DNA of 64,000 bases from Pachypanchax playfairii (GCA_006937955.1 SSNP01000081.1:2260076-2324075), one strand, 5' to 3'. Shown: positions 45,701 to 57,323, numbered from the stretch's first letter. The notes: generated by a model from the letters alone, not told the origin. Numbers and translations: made by a program.

Positions 45701-48700
45701 TTTTATTAGACGAAGACATGATGATGGATTCAGCGCAGGTGACGTCTTCTCCTCATCCCATTGATGAGCTGACTGAGCTCGGGAAAAGTCTGATGAAAGA
45801 GGAGGTCAGTTTAAAAAGATTTAATAATATTCCAGTGGAAACGCTCAGGTTTAATGTAGTTCCTGTTTCAGAGCATCTGCATGTTGCTGTTGAAGCTGGC
45901 CTTCACCTCGTTGTCCTGGAGGGACGCCACGAACTGCCATCGCACTGCTTCCATGGTCTGCTGGACGCTCATGCGCCAGGTACCAATAATACAACTTATT
46001 TATACTTTTATGCCACTTTTTAAATTTATTTACTGATTTATTTTAAAATTTTTGAGACTCAGATCTTGTAAATCTCTTGTAAGTTCTCACAAGCCTTTTT
46101 CTGGCTCCCTGACCTGAAACAAAAACTATGATGGAATGTTGTTACTGGTTTTTCTGTCTCTCTCACTTGATCTTGATGCATCACCTTTAAACTAATTATT
46201 TAAATATTACATTTAAATCATTAAATTTGTTTAAATGGCATCTTAGAATAAACTGCAGGGTCTTTTTTTTAAAGCCCTGGTCACAGTGACATGTATGAAC
46301 AGTGGGTTTGTATGAATCTCCCATTTCCTACGATATCTGGAGTTTGTGAACTGTTTCCTACAGGAAGTTGTTACGGCTGCCGCTTGAGTAACTTGATGAG
46401 TTCTTGAAAATATGAGGTGATTTTCAGCTGTACACTGATTGGTGTTCTTGATCTGTTCATATGGGTGTGTTGGAACCTTCCTTCAGTCTACTAATGACCG
46501 GTATCTCCAAAGTTCTGTGTGTTGATCATCACATCTGCTCAGAAATTTGTGGAAAAGCTTCTAATTTTCAAGATGACAATGCAGAGAAGTTGCAGCTGCA
46601 GCTGCAGGACGGAGAAGATCTACCAGCTGTAGCTCCTGCTTATGAGGACCTTGAGAGAAGACATGCTGGTGGGTGCAGGACTGGATCCAGAACCAGCACC
46701 TGTTAGATTGTTAGAAACTCCGCCCCCTCCACGAATGTCTTTCATAGGAGGCTGAAGATTCATACAAACCTGTCGTTGTGACCATGGCGGCCCAGTTGGT
46801 GTTTTTGTGCAGCAATAGAAATCTTTTCGATAATATTTTTGTTGATTTTATTGATACTTTTTCTACTCTAAAAGTTTTGAAAACATAACAAATGTAAAAG
46901 AAACCCAACATAATAACAAATTACATGAATATAATCTGAGAATGTTTACAGAAAATCATCAGGGGAAATGGAAGCTAGGTAGATATTTATTAAACATGAT
47001 ATTTTGTTATGTGAGATCATTGTCAAATCTGTCCATGTGTATTTATACATGAACCTTTACGATGGTAATCTTTTTATGTAATAATTTGAATTTAAAGACT
47101 CAGACTTAAAAGGTGACAGTTGTTCTGTCTCTCTTCAGGTTGTCGGTGGGAACCTTCTGCCTGAAGCGGTCACATGGTTTTTTATCAGTGTTCTTAAAGG
47201 CCTTCATGTTCACGGGCAGCATGACGTCTGCAACGCTACGCTCTCTAATCTGGCCTTCATCATCTATGAAAACCTGGTGAGGCTGCTGTAACATTTCAGT
47301 TTGGAATTACTGTTAGAAAAAAATTAGAATTACTTCTTAGATGTCAACAAACTACAGATGCAAACAGAATTGTTGGTAACTTTTCATTGAGGAAAGAAAA
47401 CCCCCACAGTGCTTCCTGAAATACTGACCTAAGTCATTTAAAAAGTACTAAAAATCAAACATTTTTTTGAAATGTGATTCAACAGAAAAATGAACGAAAC
47501 TGTTGTTGTTGCACAACCTTTTGAGGAATTTGCTTTCCGATTACTGATGACTTCTGCACCTGTCCAAAGGTTTTCTGCCCCAGTTCTCGTGAGCAAACTG
47601 CTCCAGTTGTCTTAGGTTTGAAGGGTTCTGCATGTTTCTGCTCCTTCCACAGATGTTGAACAGAATTTAGATCCAAGCTCATGGAAGACTTAGAATAGCT
47701 CAGTGTTGGAAGTTGTTCTGGGGTCTTTGGTCACATTCTTGTGATCTTTCTCTTCAATTTATCATCAATTTTCCTCCAGCAGCCACAAACACACACAAAC
47801 ATCCAGCTGCTTGGAGATGTAGCCATTAGCTTTAAAGCTGCTATCCTTAATTTGCATAACAAATTAGCTTAACATATTTCTTTTCATGCCCATTAAAAAC
47901 ATTTTAACACAGCATGGAGAAAAATATGTTGTGAAGATTAAAAAAAAGACGAAAAAAAATAATTAAGTGGTTCTCCTATATTTGTTTAAAAACATCAACC
48001 AATCAAATGGTTCGGTCCGGAAGGAATGATTGGACAGTCTCTCCAGCCGTACGGACTTCCACATTTATTTGGCTTCTGTGCTCCTAAAAAACTGAGACAT
48101 ATTAGCGCAGCACACCACTGCTGGGAGTGTTCGCCGCTCTACCATGTCACAGCAGGAGAAACAGCCGCCGGCTGGTTCCACGTCAGGTTCAGGACAAAGT
48201 AACAATTAATGTCAGTTGTTTGTAGTTATATTGTTTTTACTTACCGACGATTCCGCCATGTTACGGTACTTGAATGAACTGCAGACCAGTGTCTTGCACT
48301 CGGTCGTCTTCTGGGGCTACGTGTGTTTCCAAACCTGGGGGGGCGTGGCTTAGGAATTCTACCCGACGGGAGGCGCTGAGAGTTCTGTGACTTTGTTTAC
48401 ATTTGTTGACATTCTAAGCTAGACAATTTGAATTGGTTACATCACCTTTAACTCATCTTTGTGTGGTGCACATGATCCCAAACAGCGCAGTGTGTTTTCT
48501 CCTGTTTATCAGGCTGACTGGATCATAACTTTATGTCTCCATGGTTAGAATATTCTCAGTCTTTACCAGACGTATCATTTTTTTTTTGTCCAGGCCAGTT
48601 TTATTTGTTTATTTCTTTTTCTGTTGAAGTTCATTTCAAAAGCAGTGTCTGATTTTTATTAGCTCCTTTTAAGTATTTTTATTCTCATTACTTTTGTCAA

Positions 48701-49525
48701 TTTCAAGTTATCGCAGTGATCTTTTTATTTCTTTCAAGTAAGCTACTAACGATCTTGTTCATTAAGCTATTTTAACTTGTCTTTACTGTTTTATCACTAA
48801 TATCTTAAATATTTAAAAAATACAGATTCAATTACAGTAACAACATTTTTAATGATTAATTATTATTCACTTACCCCAGAGTTGGATAATGAATAAAGTC
48901 TAAATTTTAGATCATCCCAAATCAAAAGCTGTTTTTCCTGTGAGTGTCTGTGCTAAATCTTGTATTTCTATGTGTTTTAGCGGCCTCGCTACGTGGACCT
49001 GAGAGCAGTGATGATTCAAATCCCAAATATCAGTGTTGAAGCTCTGGACCAGTATGATCAAAGGCTCATAGATCCCAACGCACAGAGAGTTGGAGAGAAG
49101 AAAAAGAAAGACCAGTTCAAGAAGCTCATAGCAGGAATCGTGGGGGTAATTCCACATTTAACCACTAGAGAGCAGCGCTGCGCTGGTTCTCAGTGTAAGA
49201 GCTCTTTAGAAACGATCCCAACCGCTAGAGTCAGCAGTGGGATTCTGGCTGTGCTGTAAATCTTCTGTGCTCAGCTGCAGAAAATGTACCTCAGCTCAAC
49301 AGTACTGAACGATCTATGGAAATACTTAGCTGTAAGTCTGTGATATCTCTGTTTAACCTCTTTTCTCCCTGTTAACAGAAAGCTCTGTGCCAGCAGTTCA
49401 AGAAGGAGGTTCACATCCGCAATCTTCCCCTGCTTTTCAAAAAGCCGAAGCCAGAAAAGGATGCAGTGGAGAGTGAATCGATGGGCCTCGCTGCTCTCTT
49501 TGCCCCTGAGAATAACACCCTGTAA
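37081..49525 (+). CDS. xpo5: Exportin-5, complete (33 coding exons)
   Basis: This karyopherin with RanGTP exports pre-miRNA and other structured RNA from the nucleus. Exons: 37081-37182, 37551-37672, 37757-37829, 37942-38079, 38505-38687, 38776-38802, 38894-39079, 39738-39814, 39909-39953, 40064-40154, 40243-40326, 40411-40536, 40623-40713, 40816-40944, 41087-41202, 41296-41451, 41585-41626, 41703-41792, 41898-42097, 42181-42277, 43589-43770, 43967-44067, 44169-44265, 44378-44514, 44661-44758, 45133-45179, 45358-45467, 45580-45639, 45710-45804, 45872-45979, 47139-47276, 48981-49145, 49379-49525. They total 3660 bases, 1219 aa (human about 1204), with continuous frame. Diagnostic segments are IKREWPQHWPDM in the N-terminal region, AALNTLAGYIDWVS, CEYSRMDFDSDEDF, EEAKAGGFVVGYTPAGAP, KKKKDQFKKLIAG and FKKEVHIRNLPLLFKK. 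HEAT-type helices run throughout. Confidence 0.95.
38262..38330 (+). repeat. Fragment of teleost TATATAGTGCTTT repeat in xpo5 intron 4
   Basis: GTACTTATATAGTGCTTTACTCAGGTCC...CAAAGCGCTTCACACTACA matches the same dispersed fish repeat as the fragment at 10598. Here the second half, with the AAAGCGCTTCACACTAC signature, is preserved. Confidence 0.6.
38776..38802 (+). CDS. xpo5: xpo5 27-base micro-exon
   Basis: Acceptor ATGCAG is followed by nine codons (RELTGHELQ) and a GTAAAA donor. It sits in phase 0 between the exon ending LEDYRKA and the exon beginning AKAHCRVAVAAL. The corresponding linker is poorly conserved among exportin-5 proteins, so inclusion rests on splice signals. Skipping would keep the frame, so it could be alternatively used. 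Confidence 0.65.
39698..39732 (+). repeat. (TTTA)n microsatellite abutting an xpo5 acceptor
   Basis: About eight to nine TTTA units end directly at the TTTCACAG acceptor of the exon beginning at 39738. They supply its pyrimidine-rich upstream tract. Confidence 0.95.
42285..42771. mobile_element. 487-bp TIR element (CCGTATATACTCG termini) in xpo5 intron 20
   Basis: The left end CCGTATATACTCGTGTATAAGTCGG and the right end CGACTTATACGCGAGTATATGCGG are inverted repeats with a few mismatches, flanked by TA on both sides (42283-42284 and 42772-42773). Further CGCGTATAAGTCGG copies occur internally near 42351 and 42697. No transposase is encoded, so it is a non-autonomous DNA transposon; the TA duplication is compatible with a Tc1/mariner-like source. 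It begins only 8 bases into the intron. Confidence 0.8.
44515..44660 (+). other. xpo5: xpo5 AT-AC intron of U12 type
   Basis: No GT donor exists after the exon encoding DHRLRPML. Instead the intron starts ATATCCTTTT, the U12 AT-AC donor consensus, and ends GTGCAC. TTGCCTTAAC at 44641-44650 matches the U12 branch-point consensus and lies about 10-11 bases from the 3' end. Joining 44514 to 44661 restores RPML-R-LFVKQLVL with the arginine codon split after its first base (phase 1), matching exportin-5. The intron is 146 bases. Confidence 0.9.
46278..46785. mobile_element. About 508-bp TIR element in xpo5 intron 30
   Basis: GGTCACAGTGACA...GGTTTGTATGAATCT on the left is mirrored at the right by AGATTCATACAAACC...TGTGACC. 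The outer GGTCACA and the internal 15-base block match perfectly in inverted orientation. The interior has a glutamine-coding CAGCTGCAG stretch but no transposase. Ends and duplication are approximate. Confidence 0.6.
47475..47790 (-). mobile_element. Relic of a Tc1/mariner-type transposase, minus strand
   Basis: On the minus strand, the reading SLDLNSVQHLWKEQKHAEPF resembles the degraded third catalytic segment of Tc1 transposases (PDLNPIEHLW.E.K). It is followed by a decayed C-terminal region. The plus-strand wording TTCCACAGATGTTGAACAGAATTTAGATCCAAGCTCATGG is typical of a high-copy teleost Tc1-derived repeat. The frame is broken and it is not functional. Confidence 0.55.
48000..48420. repeat. 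GC/CpG-rich insert in xpo5 intron 31, origin unknown
   Basis: About 420 bases are clearly richer in CpG than the flanking AT-rich intron. Segments include CCGTACGG, CAGCCGCCGGCTGG and CCCGACGGGAGGCGC. A short frame starts ATGTCACAGCAGGAG and closes after 21 codons. It could be an internal piece of an unlisted mobile element or a cryptic promoter; no family was recognised. Confidence 0.4.
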
Positions 49526-51050
49526 GAACCAGCGCCGGTTCAAACGGATCCGTGAACAAACTTTCCCTCGTCACCTTTTACTATGGCATTGTTTCTCAGT
49601 AGGTCGTCTCTTCAAACTACTGGATGCCCACTGTTATCCCACACTTGTATCCCTTCTACATACTAATTAAAAATCCAATTTATTATTATCTTTTTTTTGT
49701 CAGGGTCAGCAGGAAGAGAGTCTTCAGAACAGAGTCACTGTTTCTCGAAGCTCTGCTGAAACTTGATCCTTTCTCTGTACTTAGACTTTGTTATTTAAAC
49801 AGAGCAGAACTCACACTAACCCTAACAGAGTTCAGGACTGCAACAACCAGTAAAGCAACAATTTTTATTTTCAGAAAAATAATTGGCATCTAATGATACT
49901 CAAATAAACAAAGTGTGTGTAGGAGTAAGCTGCAGAGAGGCTGCTACCGTACGAAGGGAGCAGGAGCACTGATCTGTATTATGTGGCTTGTCTTTTGTGC
50001 TTAACAGTATAAACAGGTAAAATCTTTTAAATGTTTCATGCCAGCTGAAACGTCGTGTGTCCGTGCTGCTTCTGGGTTCTGGGATGAAACTAAGGGAACA
50101 AAATGTGGGACAAATCACGATCCACACTTCTGTCAACGGTTGTTCTTCAGCTGATCGAGTTTTAATTCTGAAGGATTTCTTTATTCATAGGACTTTTTTT
50201 TTTTATTATTAAAACTGCAGGATTGTGTTTTTTTTAACTGGTTAATTTAGAGTTTCATATAAAGAGTCGCTGATCATTTTTTGGATATTACCAGAAGGTT
50301 AAGCTATTAATGGTCTGTTTGTCAGCTTGTTGTTTCAGAACAACTTCGACGACCCGAGATGTTTAAATAAACATACAAGAAGCAGGGCACATTGATCTGT
50401 AAATATAAAAGCCACATTTGTGCCAAAACTCTGGTGATTTATGAACAGGCAATTTTTCAGACGTCTACTTAAAATTTAAACTATTTAAGGATTGTTTCAA
50501 CAACTGATGTGTAGCTTAATCCAAGTATCTGTTCTTCTCGAAATGTGGAGTCGATGATACTCTTGATGTTATTTGTTTTGTTTGTTTTTTCCTTTTATGT
50601 TGCAGCGAATGAAAAAATGAACCAGTTCTACATTCCTTCATTGTTTAAAGGATGATTTATTGGATGTTTGTTGTTATGAAGTTATCATAGCTAATTTTTT
50701 CCCCTTTTTTTAAACAACTTTTAATAGATTCAGACTAACATAGAAGCTGTTTGGGTTGTTTGAAGCCCTTTTTTAATTCATTTTGACAAGTTTTATGTAT
50801 CAGATGCTGTTTTATTGAAAACAAGTTAACGCCACACTATCCCACAAAAAGAAACATTTAAGCTTTTTTTTACATTTTTTGTTATAAATCATCTTTATTG
50901 TAAAATGTTTCCGTGTGGTCGTTTATCAAAGAGAGCTTGTTTCAACACTAAAATTTTCTGTAAAATAATCAAACGTATTTGTAGTTTGGTTTCTATTTTT
51001 GTCACGTGTTTGTTTGCAAAAAAACAATAAATTTGCCTTTTAAAAAAAAA
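49526..51050 (+). other. xpo5: xpo5 3' untranslated region with poly(A) signal
   Basis: After the TAA at 49523-49525 the sequence is non-coding to an AATAAA hexamer at 51026-51031, followed by a genomic A tract at 51042-51058. Earlier AATAAA copies occur near 49901 and 50366, so shorter transcripts are possible. Confidence 0.55.
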
Positions 51051-51633
51051 AAAAAAAATTATGTACAGTGAAAATTAATTCTACAAGTATAAATGGAAAA
51101 CCTGTATTGGTTTGGTTTAGGTTTTTTTGTACAGACTTTATTTAAAAAATGTAGGTGAAGTTTTGCAATTTAAAGATTTGAGTATTGAAACAAAACAAAA
51201 AATAGTCTTATTAGATTTTTTGTTTAATATTGAACTCATTCAGTGCCATTGACGTCCCTTGAGCTTTTATTGGCTCAAATCCTGCAAAGCATTAAAAAAC
51301 CAAGTATTGCACTGTATTGGAGTATTGATGAAATTGAATCAACGCCATATTTCAGGAACAGATTCCAACTTATTTGGAAGTTCTTCCATTATGATGACAA
51401 TGCATCACAAGATACCCAAGACAAACTGTACAAAGTCCGTCCAGTCCTGGATTACATGGTTGAAATATTCAAAGAACTCCACCAACCAGGACCAAACATC
51501 TGCATCGATGAAGGTGTGATGCAGTGGTGGGAACGTCTGTATCTATAACCCACAGAAACCTGTAAAATATGGGATCAAATCTTATATTCTGTGTGACTCT
51601 GCAGCAGCTTACTGTTTCAACATGCGGCATGTA

Positions 51634-53235
51634 CAGTGGGGCAAAAAAGTATTTAGTCAGCCACCAATTGTGTAAGTTCTCCCACTTAAAAAGATCAGAG
51701 AGGCCTGTAATTTTCATCATAGGTATACCTCAACTATGAGAGACAAAATGAGGAAAAAAAATCCAGAAAATCCCATTGTCTGATTTTTAAAGAATTTATT
51801 TGCAAATTATGGTGGAAAATAAGTATTTGGTCACCTACAAACAAGTAAGATTTCTGGCTTTCACAGACCTGTAACTTCTTTAAGAGGCTCCTCGGTCCTC
51901 CACTCGTTACCTGTATTAATGGCACCTGTGTGAACTCGTTATCAGTATAAAAGACACCTGTCCACAACCTCAAACAGTCACGCTCCAAACTCCACTATGG
52001 CCAAGACCAAAGAGCTGTCAAAGGACACCAGAAACAAAATTGTAGACCTTCACCAGGCTGGGAAGACTGAATCTGCAATAGGTAAGCAGCTTGGTGTGAA
52101 GAAATCAACTGTGGGAGCAATTATTAGAAAATGGAAGACATACAAGACCACTGATAATCTCCCTCGATCTGGGGCTCCACGCAAGATCTCACCCCGTGGG
52201 GTCAAAATGATCACAAGAACGGTGAGCAAAAATCCCAGAACCACACGGAGGGACCTAGTGAATGACCTGCAGAGAGCTGGGACCAAAGTAACAAAGGCTA
52301 CCATCAGTAACACACTACGCCGCCAGGGACTCAAATCCTGCAGTGCCAGACGTGTCCCCCTGCTGAAGCCAGGACACGTCCAGGCCCATCTGCGGTTTGC
52401 TAGAGAGCATTTGGATGATCCAGAAGAGGATTGGAAGAACATCATATGGTCAGATGAAACCAAAATAGAACTTTTTGGTAGAAACTCAACTTGTCGTGTT
52501 TGGAGGGGAAAGAATGCTGAGTTGGATCCAAAGAACACCATACCTACTGTAAAGCATGGGGGTGGAAACATCATGCTTTGGGGCTGTTTTTCTGCAAGGG
52601 GACCAGGACGACTGATCTGTGTAAAGGAAAGAATGAATGGGGCCATGTATCGTAAGATTTTGAGTGAAAACCTCCTTCCATCAGCAAGGGCATTGAAAAT
52701 GAGACGTGGCTGGGTCTTTCAGCATGACAATGATCCCAAACACACCGCCCAGGCAACGAAGGAGTGGCTTCGTAAGAAGCATTTCAAGGTCCTGGAGTGG
52801 CCTAGCCAGTCTCCAGATCTCAACCCCATAGAGAATCTCTGGAGGGAGTTGAAAGTCCGCGTTGCCCAGCGTCAGCCCCAAAACATCACTGCTCTAGAGG
52901 AGATCTGCATGGAGGAATGGGCCAAAATACCAGCAACAGTGTGTGAAAACCTTGTGAAGACTTACAGAAAACGTTTGACCTCTGTCATTGCCAACAAAGG
53001 CTATATAACAAAGTATTGAGATTAACTTTTGTTATTGACCAAATACTTATTTTCCACCATAATTTGCAAATAAATTCTTTAAAAATCAGACAATGTGATT
53101 TTCTGGATTTTTTTTCCTCATTTTGTCTCTCATAGTTGAGGTATACCTATGATGAAAATTACAGGCCTCTCTGATCTTTTTAAGTGGGAGAACTTACACA
53201 ATTGGTGGCTGACTAAATACTTTTTTGCCCCACTG
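51634..53235 (+). mobile_element. Complete Tc1-like DNA transposon, 1602 bp
   Basis: Terminal inverted repeats of 200 bases (51634-51833 and 53036-53235) start CAGTGGGGCAAAAAAGT. By my reading they differ at one base (C/A in AATCMCATTG). A TA target duplication flanks the element (51632-51633 and 53236-53237). It carries one intact transposase gene. Near-identical repeats and an open frame suggest recent insertion. The host is the decayed piggyBac copy. Confidence 0.95.
51997..53019 (+). CDS. Tc1 family transposase, 340 aa, apparently intact
   Basis: It cuts and pastes its own element at TA sites. The N terminus (about residues 1-115) has two helix-turn-helix units, with [18 protein letters not shown] and a GRPR-like hinge replaced by RSGAPRK. 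The catalytic DDE triad is visible: D153 in [12 protein letters not shown]244 in [11 protein letters not shown] and E279 in [11 protein letters not shown]. There are 34 residues between the last two (DD34E, Tc1 type). The glycine-rich [13 protein letters not shown] box lies between. Length is the usual 340 aa. No frameshift or internal stop was seen, so it may be active. Confidence 0.95.
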   Translation: MAKTKELSKDTRNKIVDLHQAGKTESAIGKQLGVKKSTVGAIIRKWKTYKTTDNLPRSGAPRKISPRGVKMITRTVSKNPRTTRRDLVNDLQRAGTKVTKATISNTLRRQGLKSCSARRVPLLKPGHVQAHLRFAREHLDDPEEDWKNIIWSDETKIELFGRNSTCRVWRGKNAELDPKNTIPTVKHGGGNIMLWGCFSARGPGRLICVKERMNGAMYRKILSENLLPSARALKMRRGWVFQHDNDPKHTAQATKEWLRKKHFKVLEWPSQSPDLNPIENLWRELKVRVAQRQPQNITALEEICMEEWAKIPATVCENLVKTYRKRLTSVIANKGYITKY

Positions 53236-53904
53236 TATGTGGGTGAAAGCGGTGCTCTGCCTGACACTTGTGTTCTCCTTGCTGGACCGTCTTCCAGGGC
53301 GTGGACACACTTTGTATATGGACAACTTTTATAATTCTGTGTCTCTGTGTGAGCTTCTTTTGGGAGCAGGCAAAAATGTATGTGGGACACTGTGGGGGAA
53401 CAGGGGGAAACCAAAGATCATCCGAGAGGTGACCAAAACAAACCTGGGAGCAGGTGGGAAGTTTGTGCGGCACAACAGCAAGGTGATGGTGGTTGCATGG
53501 CAGGACAAACCGGTGGTGAAAATAGTGACAACCTGCCACCAAGATGTTCTGAAGGAGGTTGAAGTGTGGCAGAAGGGGCAGAGAGAAAAGGTGAGGCAGA
53601 TGAAGCCAGAGTGGGTTGTTGCTTACAACTCCTTCATGAATGGTGTGGACAAACTAGACCAGAATATAACGTACTACCCATTTATCTAAAGGTCGTTGAA
53701 CTGGTCCAAAAAGTTTGTGGCGTTCCAGATTTGCATGTTCAACGTGTACATCCTGTACAAAAAGAGAGAGGGGAGTGTAAAACTCTTGGACTTTGTCCGG
53801 AGAGTTGTGAAAACCTGGACTGGAAAGAACATTGTGGCTGAGGTGGAGGGGGATGTAGAGCAGGAAGATGTGGGGGTTGTGGGGGGCAGACAAGGATAAA
53901 AAAA

Positions 53905-56900
53905 ACTCTGTTACATTTAGATGGAATTACAGCAAACGTGCTCTCCTCCAAGAACAGGTTCCAATCTCAGAAAACTCAGGTCTTCCATTTATTAAACCTC
54001 CACAGCTGACCTCTGACCTCTCAGATCAGGTTAATTTAGTTTCCATCACAAACAGTATCTTAAAATAAGATTACATGTTTAACAGTTCTGAACCCAGTTC
54101 TGGTTGTTTGCTGATTCTCCTTGTTTTGTTTGATCGGTGTGGATCCGTTACTTCACCTTCCTTTAGACAACAGCAGGATTTCTCTTCCAATGTGGTTTTT
54201 AAGGTATAAAGAGGCTCCTTTTATCAGTTAGTTAAATATAGGTCTTGTACTACTTGTTAATTTCCTGCTTGTTGAAAAAAAAATTACTGATTGTGATACT
54301 TTTTCACTATGTAGTGACTTTTTATTATAATTATTTGACCTGTATGTGTAATCTGGTGCAGGTCTTGTCATAAAACTGCAAAAACATGCTGCAAAAAAAA
54401 AAAAAAACAACAATTCTGTTTCTTTTATTTTCAATATTTATTCATTTGGAACATTTTCAGAATACCAGGGATAATGTAACAAAACTCTAATTGTTATTTT
54501 ATTTATTTTCTTTATGGTTGTGGTATAATAGTTGGCTAGTTAGTAATCCAATAACACTCAACCCTGTTCTGTACAGTGTTGTCAAGGAGTCAGTATTTGG
54601 TGATTTTTCTTAAGTGTTTATTATAAATTTAATGTTGGGATGTTTACATTTTTAATCTTGTTGAAAGTTTAAAAAATATTTAACCAAAAAACACTGACCG
54701 GCCTTCTGAAATCAGCATTCGACTTTATTCTGTTGTGTTAATAAAAAGGTTAAACGTTGTTGTACATCCGTTTATTTCTGACTATATGTTTTAGAATGTT
54801 ATGGCGATAAATTTCTACAGTTATTTTAAGTTCTAAAAGTTCAGCTGCCGACTATTAAAAATAATTATCACTCGCTTAAACCAGAATGAAATAATTAATC
54901 AGATGTTTGAACTATTTTTTGAAGCTGAAGATGAAGCACTTTCAGTATCGCTCATTTTAGTTTTTATTATTTTACTATGGGTAGAAAAAAACTCCACATG
55001 GAAATAGATTTTTATTTTATTTTTAAAGCTTTACAACTTCTAGGGAAAATGTTTGTTACTAGATAACATAAGGGGTTAGTTGGATCAGTTCTTCAGTCGC
55101 TCCTCCTGTCAGTCCTGAATTTGAAGAAATATTTTCCTCCCCTTCAGATTTGCTGCCTCCTGCCCACACACCCGGGCCTCGTTGGCAGTTACCCAAAACA
55201 GTATAACAAAGAATTACATTTGACTGGATGTTAATAAGGATTATTTCTATCTTGATTTTCTTTTGTGTTTTATTGCCTTTTTTTTTTTTCAACAATGCTC
55301 CTCGACGTTTGGAACAAATGTTCTGCCCACGGTGTAATGTTCACTGGCACAATGTTTTCAGTGGGAAATCTGGACGATTTGTTCTCACAAACTGTGTTTC
55401 TAAAGTTACATCCTGTCGTCAGTCCCAAACTTTGTTTTCTTCCAGTGACTAAGCAAAGAAAACCTGCTTGTTATTACCCAAAAAGTCTGAATAATTTTTG
55501 TTTCAGAAAAATTCTTCTTTTTGCTCTTGTTTATAGACCGAAATGACCTTCGATCAGGTGCAGTGATTATATACAGAGTACCAATATCCCACTCAAATCA
55601 TTAAATAAAGTAAAAAAATATTTTATTTCAGCTTTATGAGCAACAATGTTAACAGCTTTTTTCAAAGTGATGAAGTTGACCTGTGTGACAAGCATGTACA
55701 GTATAGCGTCTGTGGAAAACCATCACACAACAATCAAAAAGAGCATGATGCTGTTTCCTGCTGCAAGTTGGGGTATGTACATAGTATATACAATTTAATT
55801 TATAGAACCCAATTCTAAAAACTTTGGGATGCTATGAAAAATGTCAATAAAAACAGAATGCAGTACATGGCAGCAGAATACAAACAACATATCAGATGTT
55901 GAAACTGAGATGTATTTCTATTTCATGGAAGAAATTAGGTCATTTTGAATCTGATGGTAGCAACACATTTCAAAAAGTTGGAACAGGGCCAACAAGAGGC
56001 TCAAAAATTAATTGACACAATTTAAAAAACAACCGGAGGAGCATTTGACAACTAATCAGATGAATTGCCAACATCTCAGTTACATGAGTGAGAATCAAAA
56101 TCTGCATTTCAGAGAGGTAGAGTCTCTCTGATGTAAAGATGGGTAGAGGTTGAACAGCCTGAATCAAAATACACACCACAAAGGCTCAGGATTGTTGAGC
56201 AGCTAGAATCCTTCATCAAACAAGAATGGAACAGTTTTCTGCTATAACTCCAGCAGCTGGTCGCCTCACTTCCCAGATGTTTACAGACAGATGGGAGGAG
56301 GAGATTCTACACAATGGTAAACATCATCCTGTTCCTAGTCTTTTGAGGCGTGTTGCTGCCATCAAATTCAAAATGATCGCTTTTGGATTTATGGTTTTCT
56401 CACACGCTGCACTTTTAAAATTTAATGTTTTGAATGTATTCAAATCCAATATTTGGCAGTAGGACAATGAAATCTTTAATCACAGGTCAAATTTATAGTA
56501 AAATTCCACATGCACTTCTTAAGGTTTATTATTGATTACTTTGATTAAAGTCTTGTTCATTATAAGTGTATCAAAAGTGAAATGCTCATATCTTTTATGG
56601 CTTTATATTCTATTTGAGGAAGCTCCTCAAACACAATGAAAAAAGCAACAAATGACAGAAGCAGCAAACAAAAACAAAAACAGGCACATTTAATCACATG
56701 AGATTACAAGTGATTTTCCCTAAAGTGAATTTCCTGTGCTTTTTTTTTTTATCTCAAAACCACCGTTTTCATAAGCAAAACACATGTTGCAAAAATATTT
56801 TACATGCTAATTTATCATATGAAGTTCATGTGTTTTTCCTGTAGGAATGGATAAAATAAAAAAAGAGAAAATGAATATATTCACTGAACAAACTTAAAAT

Positions 56901-57190
56901 TAGAACCAAAAAAACTGAAAGAACAATTTTTGCAACAGATGTGTGAAATTGATTTGTTTTGAATGGATTTTATTTATTTGGTTATTTATTTAAACAATGA
57001 AAAGGTTTGCTGCTTCAGGCAGATGATTTATTTCCCATGAAGTATCAGTTAGTCTTAATATGTGAACTAACAGAAGTAAACAAATACCTGTTACTGTTCC
57101 AGCTTCCTGTTATTTGAAGTGAACGTTTTAATTTCTCATGTAAATAACAGACATTAGCTGGTTTTCTGGTTTTACACCAAGTTTCTGCTC
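53905..57190. other. Intergenic, AT-rich; one degraded repeat
   Basis: No gene was supported. The stretch holds poly-A/T runs and the repeat at 55802-56440. A shift in composition toward GC occurs only at 57190 as the cystatin exon approaches. Confidence 0.5.
55802..56440 (+). repeat. Degraded teleost interspersed repeat
   Basis: The left part AACCCAATTCTAAAAACTTTGGGATGCTATG...AATAAAAACAGAATGCA and the right part CCAGCAGCTGGTCGCCTCACTTCCCAGATG...GTGTTGCTGCCATCAAATTC match remembered wording of a very common non-autonomous fish repeat. Many substitutions indicate age. No coding capacity is evident. Confidence 0.6.
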
Positions 57191-57323
57191 TGGGTGGCGC
57201 CTCCTCATCAGCTGCAGACTGGACTCAGGTGCGCCTTTACGTCCCTTTGCGCGCTACAGTTCTCGCCTCGGAACTTCATCCGCGCTTCTCTTTGGTTCTT
57301 GTCAGAGAACTTATTGGTCCGAC

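Larger units (their letters stand above)
51243..53899 (+). pseudogene. piggyBac-type transposase relic, split by a Tc1 insertion
   Basis: The left part (51243-51631) reads KPSIALYWSIDEIESTPYF, RFQLIWKFFHYDDNA and ICIDEGVMQWWERL. After a frame change it continues KPVKYGIKSYILCDSAAAY. The right part (53238-53899) reads GRGHTLYMDNFYNSVSLCEL, GKNVCGTLWGNRGKP, MNGVDKLDQNITYYPF and then, shifted again, KKFVAFQICMFNVYI. These are PGBD-like transposase segments holding the three expected catalytic aspartates (CDS, MDNFYNS, GVDKLDQ). At least two frameshifts and stops, plus the Tc1 insertion, inactivate it. The N-terminal part and the element's termini were not found. Confidence 0.85.

Noticed and set aside
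46461..46706. 81-codon frame with a glutamine-rich stretch, possible extra xpo5 exon
   Set aside because: It lies inside a TIR element; the exon pair 45872-45979 and 47139-47276 already joins in frame to match exportin-5.
52050..52646. 198-codon minus-strand open frame
   Set aside because: It is the antisense shadow of the intact Tc1 transposase.
54228..54434. Minus-strand frame with phenylalanine run
   Set aside because: Created by a poly-A tract; no signal of coding conservation or splice context.
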